Origin: Cyanophora paradoxa
Taxonomy: Eukaryota; Glaucocystophyceae; Cyanophorales; Cyanophoraceae
Direction: 5' to 3'
Assembly: GCA_004431415.1 (NCBI GenBank)
Contig: QPMI01000545.1
Span: 186,001 to 250,000 of the forward strand
DNA: 64,000 nt
Shown: one piece after another, positions 10,922 to 22,958 of the stretch
How positions within the stretch are numbered: position 1 is the first letter of the stretch
Layout: each line of letters starts with the position of its first letter
The notes under the pieces: model-generated
Database searches by the model: none
Told to the model about the DNA's origin: nothing
The model's input: the letters and a program-made list of their open reading frames with translations, nothing else
Translations under genes and position numbers: made by a program

Positions 10922-13900
10922 CTAAAGGAGGGCGGCCTCGCGGGCGATGCGGGCCCCGTGGGCGTCGCCGCAGAGCGCGAAGCAGCGCGCCGCCTCCGCC
11001 AGCAGCGCCGCCCGCCCCGCCTGCAGCGGCTGCGGCCCGGGCGGCTCGGCGCGCCGTGGGAGGAGCGGGGGTTAGGCGAGGAGGAGTTGGCTGGCGGGGG
11101 CGGCGCCGGCGCCGGCGCCGGCGCCCCCTCGGGGCCGACCGGCGGGGGACCGGTGTGGAAGGCGGCGAAGAGGAGCCCGAGGGCACAGTCGCGGGGGCGG
11201 CGCGGCGCCGGCGCCGCCGCCGCCGCCGCCTCGAAGCCGGCCCAGCCGCCGAGGGTCGCCGCCGCGAGGAAGCGCTCGCGCGCCGGGCGCACCGCGCCGC
11301 GCGCGCTCAGAGCGAAGCCCTCGATGACGGCGATGGCGCCGGCCGCCTGCGCGCTGAAAATCAAGGGGAAAATTGAATACAGGAAAGAAGAATTTAGATC
11401 ACCGCCTCGTTCCAGGCCCAGCGGGCCGCGTTGCGCGCGGCGGCCTCCAGCAGCGCCGCCAGCGCCGCCGGCCCGATGGAGGCCGCCGGCTCGGGTTCAG
11501 GCTCGCCCACGGTCGGTGGGAGGCCGTGGCCGGCGCCCCTGGCCAGGTAGAGGCGGGCGAAGGGGGCCGCCGGGTGCCCCTGCAGGCGGGCCGCCGGGGA
11601 GAGGGCCCACGCGGTGAAGACGGAGCATGCCGCCTCGCAGACGACGTCCGGCTGGGGAGGATCGAAAACTCGCAGCTCAGCGCGCGCGAATCAGAGGAAG
11701 AGTAGACGGCTGGGAGGGGGGGGGGGGGGGGGGGGGGGTCACAGCCGACCGCACCGCCATGAACCCGCTGAGCCTCGCGGAGAGGAGCTGGATCGCCTCT
11801 CGCGCCGCCTGATCGTGAGCGCAGGTCAGCGCTCCGGCGGGCGGGGCGGGCGGACGGGTAGGAGGGGAGGGCGGGCCTGTACGGCGGAGAGGCCGCTGTA
11901 CGGGGCGCGGGCGTGGGGCCCGAGGGTGGCGAGGAGCGTCCGCGCGTGGACGGCGTAGAAGAGGGCCGGCATCGACGGCGCGACCGCCGCGAAGCCGCCC
12001 CGCAGACGGGTGCAGTAGAAATCCTCCACCGGCTGCGCCGATTGCGGCGCCTTTCCGCTCAGTCCTAAGCTCAAGGCAGCACGCTAACCGACTTCCTCTC
12101 TAAGGCTTTCGAGCAAGCGTAAGCTCAGCTTGCAATTTCGCGCTCTACTTGTCGCCGCCCCCGGCCCGCCGCCCCCGGCCCGCCGCCCCCGCCGGCGCCC
12201 TCGCCCCACCCCGCACAAGGCACCTCTAGGGCCTCGGGCGCCCGGTCGCGGAGGTTCTGGATGAACGCAAGCACAGCCTGCCGCGGCGGCCGGCATCAAT
12301 TCCTGCGCCGTTCTTGCCGATTTCATGATCGAGTGAAACGGGGGGACCGTCGAGCCGATGGTGTGGACGTCGTCGGTGAGCTCGCGGTCCCGCAGCACCT
12401 TAACTTCTCCAGGGCCCCCTGCGCGCGCACGCCCCGCCGCCCCCGCCGCCCGGCCGGGCGTCAGAAGCACGCACAGATCTAGAACTGGCGCAGCGCTAGC
12501 GATCGCGAGCGCGCGCCTGGATGCTGGCGAAGAGGCGCTCGAGGAGGCCGGCGTCGCCCCCGCTCCGGAGGTGGCACAGGAACCGGTACATGGACATCTC
12601 CAGCACGTCCCGCCGCGCGTACTGCGCGCCGTCCGTTCGTTCGATCCCGACGGCTCGTTTGATCGATCCCGACGATCGCGAGGGGTCCCCGGCGCACCAT
12701 GCGGAGGGCGGCCTCGGCTCCGAAGTCGCAGACGCGGGCGGCCTCCTCCGCCTCGCTGGCCGTCACCAGCGCGAAGGCCACGGCGCGGTACATGATCCCG
12801 ACGTAGGGCCCCGTGCACGCGTCGCTACCCAGCTCCTGCGCGCGCGCGAATTTCGCGCCGCCGATCAGCTTCGAGTTCGATTTTCGCGGCGCGAAAATCG
12901 GAATCGGAATCGAAGGGGCGCGCGAATGCGAATTTGGCGAAGGCAACGACGAGGGCGCGGCTGCCGCTGCCCGGGAAGATGAGCGCGATGTTCGTGGCCT
13001 GCGAAATTCGAACGCGAAAATCAATGGCCGGGCAGCGAAATTCGAGGGGCGCCCCGAGCTCGAGGAGGCGAGGGCGCCGCACGACGTATCCGGCGGCGAT
13101 GGCGAGGAAGTGGGGGCCGGCGGGCCGCTCCAGCGCGTGCCTCCAGAGCGCGAAGCCGGCGTAGAGCACGAGGGCGTCGTCCCCGCAGTGCGCGGCGGCC
13201 TGCCGCAGGGCCACGAGCAGGTCCCCGACGACGCCGTCGGCGGGGCGGCGGCCGGCGCCCCGCGGGGCCTCGAGCTTCTCGGGGGAAGGCCGGCCAGCGT
13301 CGGCGCGCCCGCAGCCGCAGCCGCACGGCCGCGTACATGAGCGCCGCCCACAGGCCCAGGCGGCTCCTGCGGGGCCCTGAGATCTAGGGCGCGCGGGCGG
13401 GGGCCGGGCCAGGGCCGGCGCAGGCGCACGTGGGGATCCGCAGGCCGAGGAGGGCGAGGGCCTCGCGGCAGTGCCGGACCGTGTCGGGGAAGCGCCCCGT
13501 GCGGGTGCCGACCTCGGCCAGGCCGGCGAGCCATGTCGCGCGCCGCACGGGCGGCGCGCCCGGGTAGGCCCCGAGGAGCTCCCCGTAGCCGCGCTCGGCC
13601 TCGGCGTTGCAGAAGCCGTCGAGGGCGGCCGCCGCGCAGCGCTCGAGGTAGGGCAGCGCCGCCCCCGGCTCCTCCGCCGCCGTCCAGTGGTACGCGAGCC
13701 GCTCAGCCGCCGCCGAGCCGGCGGCCAGCTCCGAGGACGAGCCCGAGGCCGAGGCTGAGGCCAAGGCGGAGGCGGAGGCGGAGGCGGAGGCGGCGTCGCT
13801 CGAGCCGCGGCGCCCAGGCGCGCCCGGCTCGCGCTCGCGGGCCTCGAGGAACTCGGCGAAGGCGCGGTGCAGGCGGCGCCGCTCGGCGACGGGCAGCAGG

Positions 13901-16900
13901 CCCCGCACGACCTCGCGGAGGGGCGAGAGGGCGAACTCGAACTCGCCCCCGGCCGCCTCGTAGACCGCCTCTCTGAGGACGCCGGCCGCGCACAGAGCCG
14001 CGAAGTCGGCGGCCAGCGACGCCGCCGCCGCCTGCAGCGCCGCCGCGGAGCGCTTGTCCTTTCCGCCCTCGAGCTGCGGCAGGATGGCGGCGACCTCCTC
14101 GGCGCTGAAGCGCGTGCCGACGACGCTCGCGATCTGCGGGGCTCGCGATCGTGAGCCGGCGGGCGATCGCGACGTCGACGGGGCGCCGGCGGCGGCCGCG
14201 GGCGGCGGGGCGGGCCTTGGCGGCGAAGAGCTGCGAGGGGGCGAGCCGGTCGAGGCGCCAGAGGAGCGCGGAGCGGAGGCCGTCCGAGGGCCGCGGGTTC
14301 CGCAGCGGCCTCGCCACCGTGCAGGCGCCCGTCGCGGGGTCGACCCGCAGCGTCCCCTCCTCGCGCAGGCGCCCCGCCAGGTCCGCTGCGATGAACGGCA
14401 CTCCGCCCGACTCGCTCGCTGCGCCCCGCGCCGGTACCCATCAGGCCGGCGCCCGCCGTGCGCCTCCGGCGCTCAACGGACCAATGAAGGCGGCGGCCTG
14501 CGGGGGCAGGGAGGCAGCGCCGATGCGGGCGCAGGCGAGGCGCGCGACCGTCGCGCTGTCGAGCGGGAGCAGCTCGAGGAGGCGATGCCGGTGCACGCCG
14601 ACGAGCCTGTCGAGCAGGCCGGCCCCCTCCGGCTCCGAGGCCAGGCGGCCGGTGACGAGCAGCAGGAGGCGCGCGGCGGGGCTCTCCGCCGCCTCCTCCG
14701 CGAGCCGCAGCAGCACCGCTTGGCTCTGGCTGTCCGCCAGGTGCACGTCTGCGGCGCCGGCGCGCGTCAGCTGCGAGCGCGGCGTGGCCGGCGGGAAGGG
14801 GCGCGCCCTCGAAGACGAGGAGGAGGGGCCGCTGGGCGGCGGCGCGAGACAGGACGAGCCGCACGAGGGCGCCCCGCAGCTGCCCGGCGCGCGCTTCCGC
14901 CGGCAGCGCGGTGGCCGGCACGCGCCCGCCCGATCGCATTGAGCCGGCCCTGGGGAGGCGGCGGCGCGGCCCCTCGCGATGAGAGGACGGGCGGCGGCGC
15001 TCGCGCTCGGACGCGGCGCCGGCCGCGGCGGGCGGATCCGGATCCGGAGGGGCGGCGGCGGGGATCCAGCTCAGGGAGGAACGCCGCCTCGCAACGTGGG
15101 GCGAGGGTCCGGGCCCGGGTGCGGCGGGGTCGGCGGCGGGCGGCGGGGCGGGGAGCAGGGCCTCCAGCTCCCCGACGACGGCGGGGTCCATCCCAGGCTC
15201 CTCCACCGCCAGCGCCCCCGCCTGCGCTCAGCGCTCATGATCAGCGACCTCGTGATCGCCGCGGGTGGCCATGGGTGGGCGGGACGGGCCTCGAGGATGC
15301 CCTGCGGGAAGAGGGCGGCGAGGAGGGGCCGCCACGCGGCGAGCGGCTGCCGCTCCGTCGCGAGCGCCGCCGTCGCTGCCGTGCGCCACCCGGCGGCCGC
15401 CGCCATCGCCGCCGCCGCCCGCGCCAGCGCCGACTTGCCCAGGCCCGTCTCCCCCGCCACGACCAGGAGAGACGCCGGCCGCGGCGCGGGCGCGGGGCCC
15501 TCCGGAGGCAGCTCCGCGCCGGCGCCGGCCTCGGGGAGGGGGGACTGGGGACCCGGGGCGCGGGCGGCCGCGGGGACGTGTGCAGCTACAGGGGACGCCA
15601 GCGATCGGGAGCCGAGCCCGCCGGATGCGTGGGCCTCCAGGAGCCCCCGGATGGTGTCGATCTCGGACTCGCGCCCGAAGAGCGCGCCCGGCGCGTCGAC
15701 CGGCCCCGGCGCGATCGAGGGCCGGCGGCTCTGGCCGTGGCGGCCCCTGACCCGCAGCGGGCGGAACGCCGGCGTGGGCCCGATCCCTTTGAGGTTGTAC
15801 TCCCCCGCCGCCTCCATCTCCACCCTCTGCTCCCTGCGCCAGCGTGCTTCAACGCCGGCGACGAGGGCCCCGCGGGCCGGAGCGGCGCGGGGCGCACGCG
15901 ACGGCGCGGGTCTCGCCGTCCGCGAGGATGCCGCCGCCGGTGAGGCCGGCCTTGCCCATCAGCCGCGCCGCCCGGTTCACAGCGTTCCCGAAGACCGAGA
16001 ACTCGCTGTATGCAGTTGGGGGTGAGCCGGCTATTTTTCAATCGCGCGGGGCGGGGCGGGACGGGGAGGGCGCGCCAGCGGGTTTCGGGGTCGCCGACGA
16101 AGGCGCAGAAGGCGGGGCCGGTGGCGAGGCCGAGGGCGCAGCCGACGCCGGCGGCCTCCATCGCCTCCCGCACGTCCAGCGCGCACGCCGCGCACCGCCC
16201 CGCGTCGTCTGGTGCAAGCGGACCCGGGCAGGGCGCGCGGTGAGCCCGCTCGCGCGGCAAGTCGACGGGCGAATTTCAGCGCGAACAGGGCTCGGCGCAC
16301 CAGCGTGGGAGATGGGGTACAGACCGAAGACACCGATCACGACCAGCCCCTTGTCTGAGGCGCCCGACGCCGCTCAGGGTAGGGGGGGTAGGAGGGCAGG
16401 GGGGAGGGATCGGAGGGGTAGGCGGGCCGGGGGGAGGGGGGAAGCGGCAGGGGGAACGCTCACCGTCGAGGACGATCTGGCGGAGGGAGCCCTCGTGCGC
16501 GTAGAGCAGCGCCTGCACCGTCCGCACGGCCCGCCGCACGGCCCGCGGCCCCGCGCCCTCATCCCCCCCGTCCCCCTCCGAACCCGCTTGCAGCTCGAGG
16601 GACCCGAAGAGAACCGAGACCTGCCTCCGGCTCAGCAGGGCGGACCGGGGCGGGGCGGGGGCCGGGGCTATAGCTAGGCGGGGCGCACTGGGCGGAACTC
16701 GGCGAGGTAGCGGGCCGGGTCGACGGCGCCGAGGCCGGCGATCTGCCCCAGCCGCGCCCGCACCTGCCCCCGCCCGCCAGCCTCCGTCAGCGCCGGCCGC
16801 CAGGACGAGGGGACAGGGTTTTGGGGGCGCGCCGTGAAGGGAACGAAGAGGGAGGCGAGGGCGAGCTGCTCTGCGGTCTCCAGCGGCGGCGCCCGCTCCC

Positions 16901-19001
16901 GCATCGCCCCCGCAAGGCTCCCTGCGCCCTTGCTCATCAGCTTCGAGTTCGACGGCGGCGGCGGGGGGGCGGGGGGGCGGGCGGACCGGAGGGGAGGCCG
17001 AGGACGGCGCGGCAGCAGTCGGCGAGGGGCGCCGCCGCCGACGGGTCGACGACGAGGGGCAGGGCGCGCGGGGCCACGGACGAGCTCGAGGGGCCAGAGA
17101 AGGAGCCGGCGTGGGACCGCCCGGCGGACTCGGACCTGGATCCGGGCTCCGACTTCACGCCGCCGAAGGAGGCGGAGGCCTGCAGGCCCAGGGGGGCGGC
17201 GGGGTGCCCCGAGAAGGACTGGCTCGGGGCCCCGAGGCGCCGCAGGGAGCGCTCGGTGGCCGCTCGCTGCAGGGCCTCCCGATGGGACGCCTCCCGCCGC
17301 ACGCTGCGCGTCGCCGGCACGACCGCCGTCCGCGGGATGTGTCGCATCAGCGACCCGCAGAGTATCACTTGACTGCGCGCGCCGCAAGCGTCAGCTGCAG
17401 CTGCGGCGCGCGCGGCGCTGGGAGCGCTAGCCGAGCGCGGAGGGGCGGTGGGGCGCACCCCGGGGCGATGTCGGCGAGGGCGTCGCCGGCCTCCGTCACC
17501 GCCGCGCCCTTCACGAAGAACACCATCCGCCTGCCCGCCCCGCCCCGCCCCGCCCGCCCCGCGTCGGCGACAAGCGCGCCGGCGCGGCGCCGGCGCCGGC
17601 GTCGAAAGGCGTATTCGTACCCGGGCACGGGGGAGCCGTCCGGGTTCCTGAGGGAGGCGCCTCTCCACATCTCGGGGCTCCCGAGCGAGGAGGCCGGCCG
17701 CCCCGAGGGCTTGGGGGACCCCAGGAAGTCGAGGCCGGATGCGGGGCGGCTCTCGGGGGGCCCCGGGCCGCCGATGCCGGCGACGTGGAGCCGGAGGGGG
17801 CCGGCGGAGACCGCGATCCGCAGCCTCATGCCCCCCGCCACGCCCGCCTCGAAGCGCTCCTGCACCTGCGCCCCCGGCCCGCCCGCCCGCCGCCTTCGGC
17901 CCTGACACGAGCCGCGGCCGGCCGGGAGCCCGCGATCGCACCCGCAGCGCGCACTCGACGGCGGCGGCGGCGCGGAGCGCGAGGGCCGACGCGAGCCGCC
18001 CCTCTGCGTCCCCCCCCTCTTCCTCCTCCTCCTCCTCCTCCTCCTCTGGAGGAAGACCCGGGGGGACCGCGCCCACGGGCTCGGGCCGGGGGTGCGCGCC
18101 CTCGGAAGCCTCCGCGTACGGATCGACGGGCCAGATCGCTGCCGGCGGCTCGCTATGAGGAAGAAGGAAGGGAGCGGGGGCGGGGGAAGGGGCAGGGGGA
18201 GGGGGCCAGGGCGGGCGAAGGGGGGGGGGAGATTTGGAGGGAGAAAGGAAGGGGGAGAGGGAGGGGTAGGGGGGGTATGGGGAGGGGAGAGGGGGAGGCG
18301 AAGGCATGAGGGAGGGGGGTACAGACCGAGGAGGCCGTCGCCGAGAAAGGAAAGAACGTCGGCTCCGTACTCTGCCGGCGCGTCAGGCCCGCGCTGGAGC
18401 AGGGGGCGGGGCCGGCGGGGCGGGGCGGGGCGGGGCGGGGCGGGGCGGGCCCTCGAGGAGCTCGATCTCGGCGCGGAAGCAGCTGTTGATGGCGCCGAAG
18501 ACCCCCTCCATGTCGCTCTCGCCCGCGCCAGCCCGCTGGACGAGGTCGCTGAAGCCGGCCAGGTCGAGCATCATGACGACCGACCCCGGGCACGCCTCCC
18601 GCAGCCGCGCCCCGCGGCAGTGCGCGAGCACCAGCCTGCCCCGTGCGCATGCGGTAAGACGCAGGCCCCCGCGGCCGGCAAGCTCGCCGCGGCGCGCGCG
18701 GAGCGGGCTCGCACGTGCACCGTGGGCAGAAGGCGGCGCAGGCGGCGGCGAGCGCCGCGTCGGGCGCCGCGGCGGCCTCATCGATGTCCTGCGGCTCGTC
18801 CCGCGCCAGCAGTCCTAGGCCTAGTCCTGGGCTACGCTGGCCAGCCGCAGCCGCAGCCGGAGGCGTCCGCGTTCGGTGCAGGCCCAGCTCGACTACCGAG
18901 GCCCGGGCACGACCTAGATCGTCATCTTCATCTGCAGCTGGCCCCGCGTGCTTCCCATCCTTATCTGCCCTACTTAAGGTTGCGCCTGCGTCGAAGAGCA
19001 T
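10922..19001 (-). CDS. Soluble-type adenylyl cyclase (two class III cyclase domains, AAA-type ATPase, TPR-like C-terminus)
   Basis: The order of domains is that of ADCY10-like soluble adenylyl cyclase, which makes cAMP from ATP. C1 carries both metal aspartates: SVVMMLDLAGFSDL (about 18550-18585) and ADVLSFLGDGLL (about 18330-18360). C2 (about 16700-15900) contains QVSVLFGSLEL, where the first metal Asp is absent as expected for C2. It also has KGLVVIGVFGLYPIS and FSVFGNAVNRAARLMGK. A NACHT/AAA_16-like ATPase follows: FGRESEIDTIRGLLEAH, P-loop GETGLGKSALA (about 15421-15460), and Walker B LLLVFE (near 14810-14840). The rest, to the TAG at 10922-10924, is helical and TPR-like, for example HWTAAEEPGAALPYLERCAA and AARCFALCGDAHGARIAREA. 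No membrane segment is seen. In animals this enzyme is bicarbonate-stimulated; whether this one is cannot be read from sequence. The start at 19001 (MLFDAGATLSRADKDGK) is the best ATG, with 19088 an in-frame alternative. Many short introns. Confidence 0.9.
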
Positions 19002-19581
19002 GGCGACGGTCGCCGAATTCGAAGCTGGCCAATCTATTAACGCCGCGGCCGCGCGCGCGCCCCGCCGCGCGCGGCCCGTCAATTGCAATTGCTAAGCTCG
19101 CCCATGTCACCGCGCGCCCTGCGACCCGATGATCAGCTAAAGCTTCAGCGCCGAGCTCGAGCTGATCTACTGCGCTCTAGCACTGACGAACAGCAGGCTT
19201 CCACAGCAGCTGCTGCTGATCATCCTGATTGACACCGTACGGCGCCGGCGTTACACGCGTACGCGCGCGCAGCAGGCTTCCAGCAGCAGCTGATACTAGT
19301 AAGGCACGCGTACCGGTACGGCGCTAGCGCTGGCGTTACGTATACACGCGCGCGCGCGCACTTGCAGAAGTTGCAGCTCGACAAGCTTAAGGTCTGTGGA
19401 TCCGGATTCCGGAGACGGAGGGTCGGAGCCTGAGCTTTTCGAGCCCTACCCCTGCCTTGTACCCATTTTTGCCAGGGTACACAGTTCGTGCATGCGCGCT
19501 TCGCCGCCGGCGCAACCACACGACGAGAGGCAGCATCCGTATTCCCGACTGCACCACGCGCACGCTGAAGACGCGGACGGG
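19002..19581. promoter_or_regulatory. Divergent intergenic region, cyclase and phosphate transporter
   Basis: The 580-bp gap between two divergent starts must contain both promoters. It holds an imperfect tandem duplication of about 78 bp (around 19190-19268 and 19269-19360) built from AGCAGGCTTCC, CAGCAGCTG, CGGCGTTAC and alternating CG dinucleotide runs. No further element can be supported. An ATG at 19396 opens the frame of the transporter's putative first exon, so part of this interval may be transcribed or coding. Confidence 0.5.
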
Positions 19582-22259
19582 ATGCCGGGGACGCTGCTTG
19601 AGCCGGGCGCCGCGCGCTCGGATGCCGGCTTCGCGGCCAAGAAGGCGAGAGCGCAGACGCCGCATCAGCCCATGAGCACGCTCCGAGTAGTTCTCACGTC
19701 CGGCAGGCGAGTGCATCTCCCCCGCATCCCGCGCAGCAGTCCTGACCGCGCCGCTAATTCGCCCCTTCGATGCGCAGCGGCTTCTTCACGGACGCTTATG
19801 TGCGCTGAGCGCGAGCGTACCGCCGCGGGGGCGACGCGTGGCGGCCGCTGACACGCGGCTCGGCAGGACCTCTTTGTCATCGGGCTGGTGATCCCCGTCG
19901 TGGAATTCCTCTACTTCCCGAACCACAAGATGCCGTCGTACGAGAAGGCGCGCCGCCTCCTCCCGCGCGGGCCGGCCCCCGCCGCCCCCGCCGGCGGCGC
20001 GGCGACGGCCGCGGGCGCCGGCGCAGGGGGCCATCGCGGCGGTGAGCCTGGCGGGAACGCTGGTGGGCCAGCTCTTCTTCGGGTACCTGGGCGACCGCCT
20101 CGGCCGCAAGCGCACCTTCATCGCCACCTCCTGCATCATCGCCGTGGCCCGCCCCGCCCCGCCCCGCCCCGCCCCGCCGGCGCCGCTGACGGCGCCGCTG
20201 ACGGCGCCGCGGCGCGGCGCGCGCAGGCGAGCTTCGGCTCAGCGACGGCGTTCCACGCCGGCCCCGTGACGATGCTGGGCTCGCTGGTCTTCTGGCGGCT
20301 CGTGCTGGGCGTGGGCATCGGGGGGGACTACCCCCTCGCCGCCGTCGTCTCCTCCGAGTCCTCGCACACCGCCCAGCGCGGCCGCGTCGTCGCCTCCGTC
20401 TTCGCCATGCAGGTCCCCACGCCCCGCCCCGCCCCGCCGTCCGTCCCCCGAGGCCTCGCCCCGAGCGCCTGACGGCCCCGCCGTGCGCCGCCCCGCGCCG
20501 CAGGGCTTCGGCATCCTGGCCGCCGCCATCATCATGCTGATCGCGCTCTCCGCCTGCGGCCCGAGGCGCGCCGCCCGCCCGCCTCCGTCGCCCCGCCCCA
20601 CCCTAAGGGCGGGGCAGCCGGCTGGACCTGGCGTGGCGCGTCGCCCTGGGCTTCGGGGGCCTCGCCGCCGTCGTCTCCTTCTACTTCCGCCTCACCATGC
20701 ACGAGGCAGGCCCCCGCCCCCGCCCCCGCCCCGCCCCGCCCCCGCCCCGCCCCGCCCCCGCCCAGCGCCGCTCACCCGCACTGCAGAGCCCGCGGTTCGA
20801 GAAGGGCGCCCACGAGCACGCCGACGCCGACTCGGAGAGCGGCCCCGAGATGACCCCCGCCCCGGTTCCCGCCCCCCCCCGCGCCCTCCGCTCGCCCCCG
20901 CCGCCGCGCCGAGGGCCCCGCAGAGCCCCGCGGCGGCGCCGCCCTCGACGCTGGACCTGCTGCGCGCCCGCGGGTGCGAGCGCCGCCGCCCCGCCCCGCC
21001 CCGCCCCGCCCCGGCCCGCCTCCGAGCTGACTCGGCTGCACCCGGGTGCAGCTGGCTGCTCTTCGCCACCTGCTCCACCTGGTTCCTCCTCGACGCGCGC
21101 CCCCCACCCCCCCACCCCTTCTTCTTCTTCTCCTCCTCCGCCGACCCGGCCCGGCCCCCGCGCAGGTGGCCTTCTACTCGCAGAACCTCTTCAACCCGAC
21201 CGTCCTCACCGCCATCGGCTTCTCCGGCGTCAAGCGCGCCCCGTACCCCCCTCCCCCTCTCTTCCGAGGCTTACGCGCCGCGCCGCGCCGCGTCGCAGGG
21301 AGCCGCGTACCCCCGAGGAGCTGTACGCCTCCGTGCACAAGATCTGCGTCGGGCAGCTCCTCATCGCCCTCTGCGCCACCGTCCCGGGCTACTGGTACCC
21401 CCCCTCCGCTCCTCCTACCCCCACCTCCGCCCCGTGCCGACGCCGGGTACAGGGTGACGGTGGCGACGATCGAGAGCCTGGGGCGGCGCCGCATCCAGCT
21501 CATCGGCTTCGCAGCCATGACCATCGCTTTCGCCGTCCTCGCCGCCGCCTACCAGGTACCCCCCGCGGCCGCGACGGAGGGGGTACGCCCCATTGATGTG
21601 TGTTCCGCAGCCCCTCGTCTCGCAGCACGGCCTCCTCGCCCTCTTCCTCGTCATCTACGCCATGTACCCCCTCCCCCTCCCTGCGCCGCCTCGTACCCCC
21701 CTCGCGTGCCGATCGCGTACCCCCCCCCCCCGGCAGGACCTTCTTCTTCTCCAACTTTGGCCCGAACTCGACCACGTTCATCCTCCCCTCTGAGCTCTTC
21801 GTGCGCCGTACCCGTAACCCCAAACCCCCCCCCCCCCCCCCCCCCCCCCGCCGACGCCCGGTCGCCTTTCGCAGCCCACCGCGATCCGCTCGACGGCCCA
21901 CGGCATCTCCGCCGCCTCCGGCAAGGTGCCGCGTACCCCCCTTCGTTTCCCGTACCCCCGGAGCCGAGAGCGCGCGGCAGGCGGGGGCGATCGTGGCGGC
22001 GTTCTTCTTCCCCTCCTTCGAGGAGCGCTTCGGGGCGCAGTGGGCGCTCGGCGTGATGTCCATCTGCCTGGTGGCGGGGTACGTGATCACCTGGGCGCTC
22101 ATCCCCGAGACGGCGGGGAAGTCGCTGGAGGACCTGGAGGAGGGGGTCGAGATGGGGGCCCTCGGGGGCCGCTCCGCCCCCGCCGGGGAGCACTTCGCAT
22201 ACCACGGGCCGGCGAGGCGGCCGGGGAGCCCCTCCGACGCCGGCTCCGCCTCCTCCTAG
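19582..22259 (+). CDS. Proton:inorganic-phosphate symporter (MFS, PHO84/Pht1 type)
   Basis: A twelve-helix transporter for phosphate uptake at the plasma membrane, recognised by the PHS subfamily motifs in order. SGFFTDAY is spliced to DLFVIGLVIPVVEFLYFP across a short intron that starts GTGCGC. Then come SLAGTLVGQLFFGYLGDRLG and RKRTFIATSCIIAV (MFS loop 2-3 motif), FWRLVLGVGIGGDYPLAAVV, and WRVALGFGGLAAVVSFYFR. The second half has AFYSQNLFNPTVLTAIGFSG, RRRIQLIGFAAMTIAF, FFFSNFGPNSTTFILPSELF and IRSTAHGISAASGK, ending WALIPETAGKSLEDLEE and a Ser-rich tail. The stop TAG is at 22257-22259. Introns are dominated by CCCCGCCCC runs, with several starting GTACCCC, and one holds a run of 25 C. The start at 19582 (MPGTLLEPG, leading to STLRVVLTS before the FFTDAY exon) is inferred; an in-frame ATG lies upstream at 19396. 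Confidence 0.92.
21825..21849 (+). repeat. Run of 25 C within a transporter intron
   Basis: An uninterrupted C homopolymer lies inside an intron of the phosphate transporter gene. A similar run of about 23 G lies near 11716-11738 in an intron of the minus-strand cyclase gene. In both cases the transcribed RNA carries the C run. Confidence 0.85.
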
Positions 22260-22612
22260 CGCTAGCTGCCAGTGGCCAGCTGTACCCCCCTGCCCCGCCG
22301 CACTCTTCCCTCCGCCGCAAATGCAAGGGCCAGCCTCGATCCACGGCACTGATTATGATAGCCAGCGATCCGATGATAGCCTGCCTCGGTTGAGCGTCTC
22401 GTTCGAGAGTCTCGGCCCGGGGCGAGGGAAGAGATCTAGAGGAGGGAAACACGTGTGCGTGCCAATTGAGCGAAAGTGCGCGTGCCAGTCTGGAAACGTG
22501 TACGTGCACGCGAAAGTAATCCTATAGAGAGAGAAGAAGAAATTATGTACATAATTATATAGAGAAATCGAAGAAAGAAGCACTGCAGCCGATCAGCCAG
22601 CCGGCATCAACG
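22260..22612. other. Intergenic, AT-rich at its right end
   Basis: Downstream of the transporter stop. The last part (about 22520-22590) is purine- and AT-rich (GAGAGAAGAAGAAATTATG, TAATTATATAGAGAAATCG) and directly precedes the first small ORF at 22613. It could serve as a promoter for that cluster, but this is inference only. Nothing else is supported. Confidence 0.45.
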
Positions 22613-22783
22613 ATGCAAGATCAAGACCGCGAGGTCCGCCTTCAGCTTGCGCGCGGCCCTGCAGCTGTAAACTCAGAGATTCGATTTCGCGAACAGAATT
22701 TCGCCCTCGGAGACGCTGAAATTGAGCATGACAGCAAAAAGCGCAAATTGGAGCAGGCGTGCATGGGGCTTTCTTTCGTATAA
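22613..22783 (+). CDS. Small intronless ORF, 56 residues, charged
   Basis: ATG at 22613 to TAA at 22781-22783. The product is hydrophilic with many Glu, Gln, Asp and Arg residues and a basic KKRK stretch near its end (EHDSKKRKLEQ), which could act as a nuclear localisation signal. It probably forms a helix. Codon use is less GC-biased than in the host genes on either side. The phrase REQNFALGDAEIE resembles DEQRIALGEQRLAQ in the ORF at 22959, so the two may be related. Not recognised; it may be a real small gene or a remnant. Confidence 0.35.
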   Translation: MQDQDREVRLQLARGPAAVNSEIRFREQNFALGDAEIEHDSKKRKLEQACMGLSFV

Positions 22784-22798
22784 ATCCGGAGCCATAAC

Positions 22799-22927
22799 AT
22801 GCCCGCGCGATTTAATATGCATACGCAGGGAGACGTCGACGCGCTCACGCACCGCCCCGATTTCCAAGAACTGTACGAGGTGCGCATGCTCCGCGTCTTG
22901 ACGCAGGTCGCTCCTCAATCTCTGTAG
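22799..22927 (+). CDS. Small ORF, 42 residues, unknown
   Basis: ATG at 22799 to TAG at 22925-22927, just 15 bp after the preceding ORF. The predicted peptide is polar in its first half and then reads FQELYEVRMLRVLTQV, an amphipathic helix. No family is recognised. The tight head-to-tail spacing with its neighbours suggests pieces of one larger, interrupted frame, but no simple splice joins them convincingly. Confidence 0.25.
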   Translation: MPARFNMHTQGDVDALTHRPDFQELYEVRMLRVLTQVAPQSL

Positions 22928-22958
22928 GCGCGATTGCGTTCCAACTTTGCAATTGATC

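Noticed and set aside
14054-16025. Very long plus-strand frames opposite the cyclase ATPase region
   Set aside because: They are antisense shadows of a gene with clear P-loop and cyclase motifs on the other strand, and consist of Arg/Gly/Ala-rich sequence.
22799-22927. Splicing the four small ORFs at 22.6-23.7 kb into one gene
   Set aside because: No GTGCGC- or GTACCCC-type donor paired with a CAG acceptor joins them in frame.
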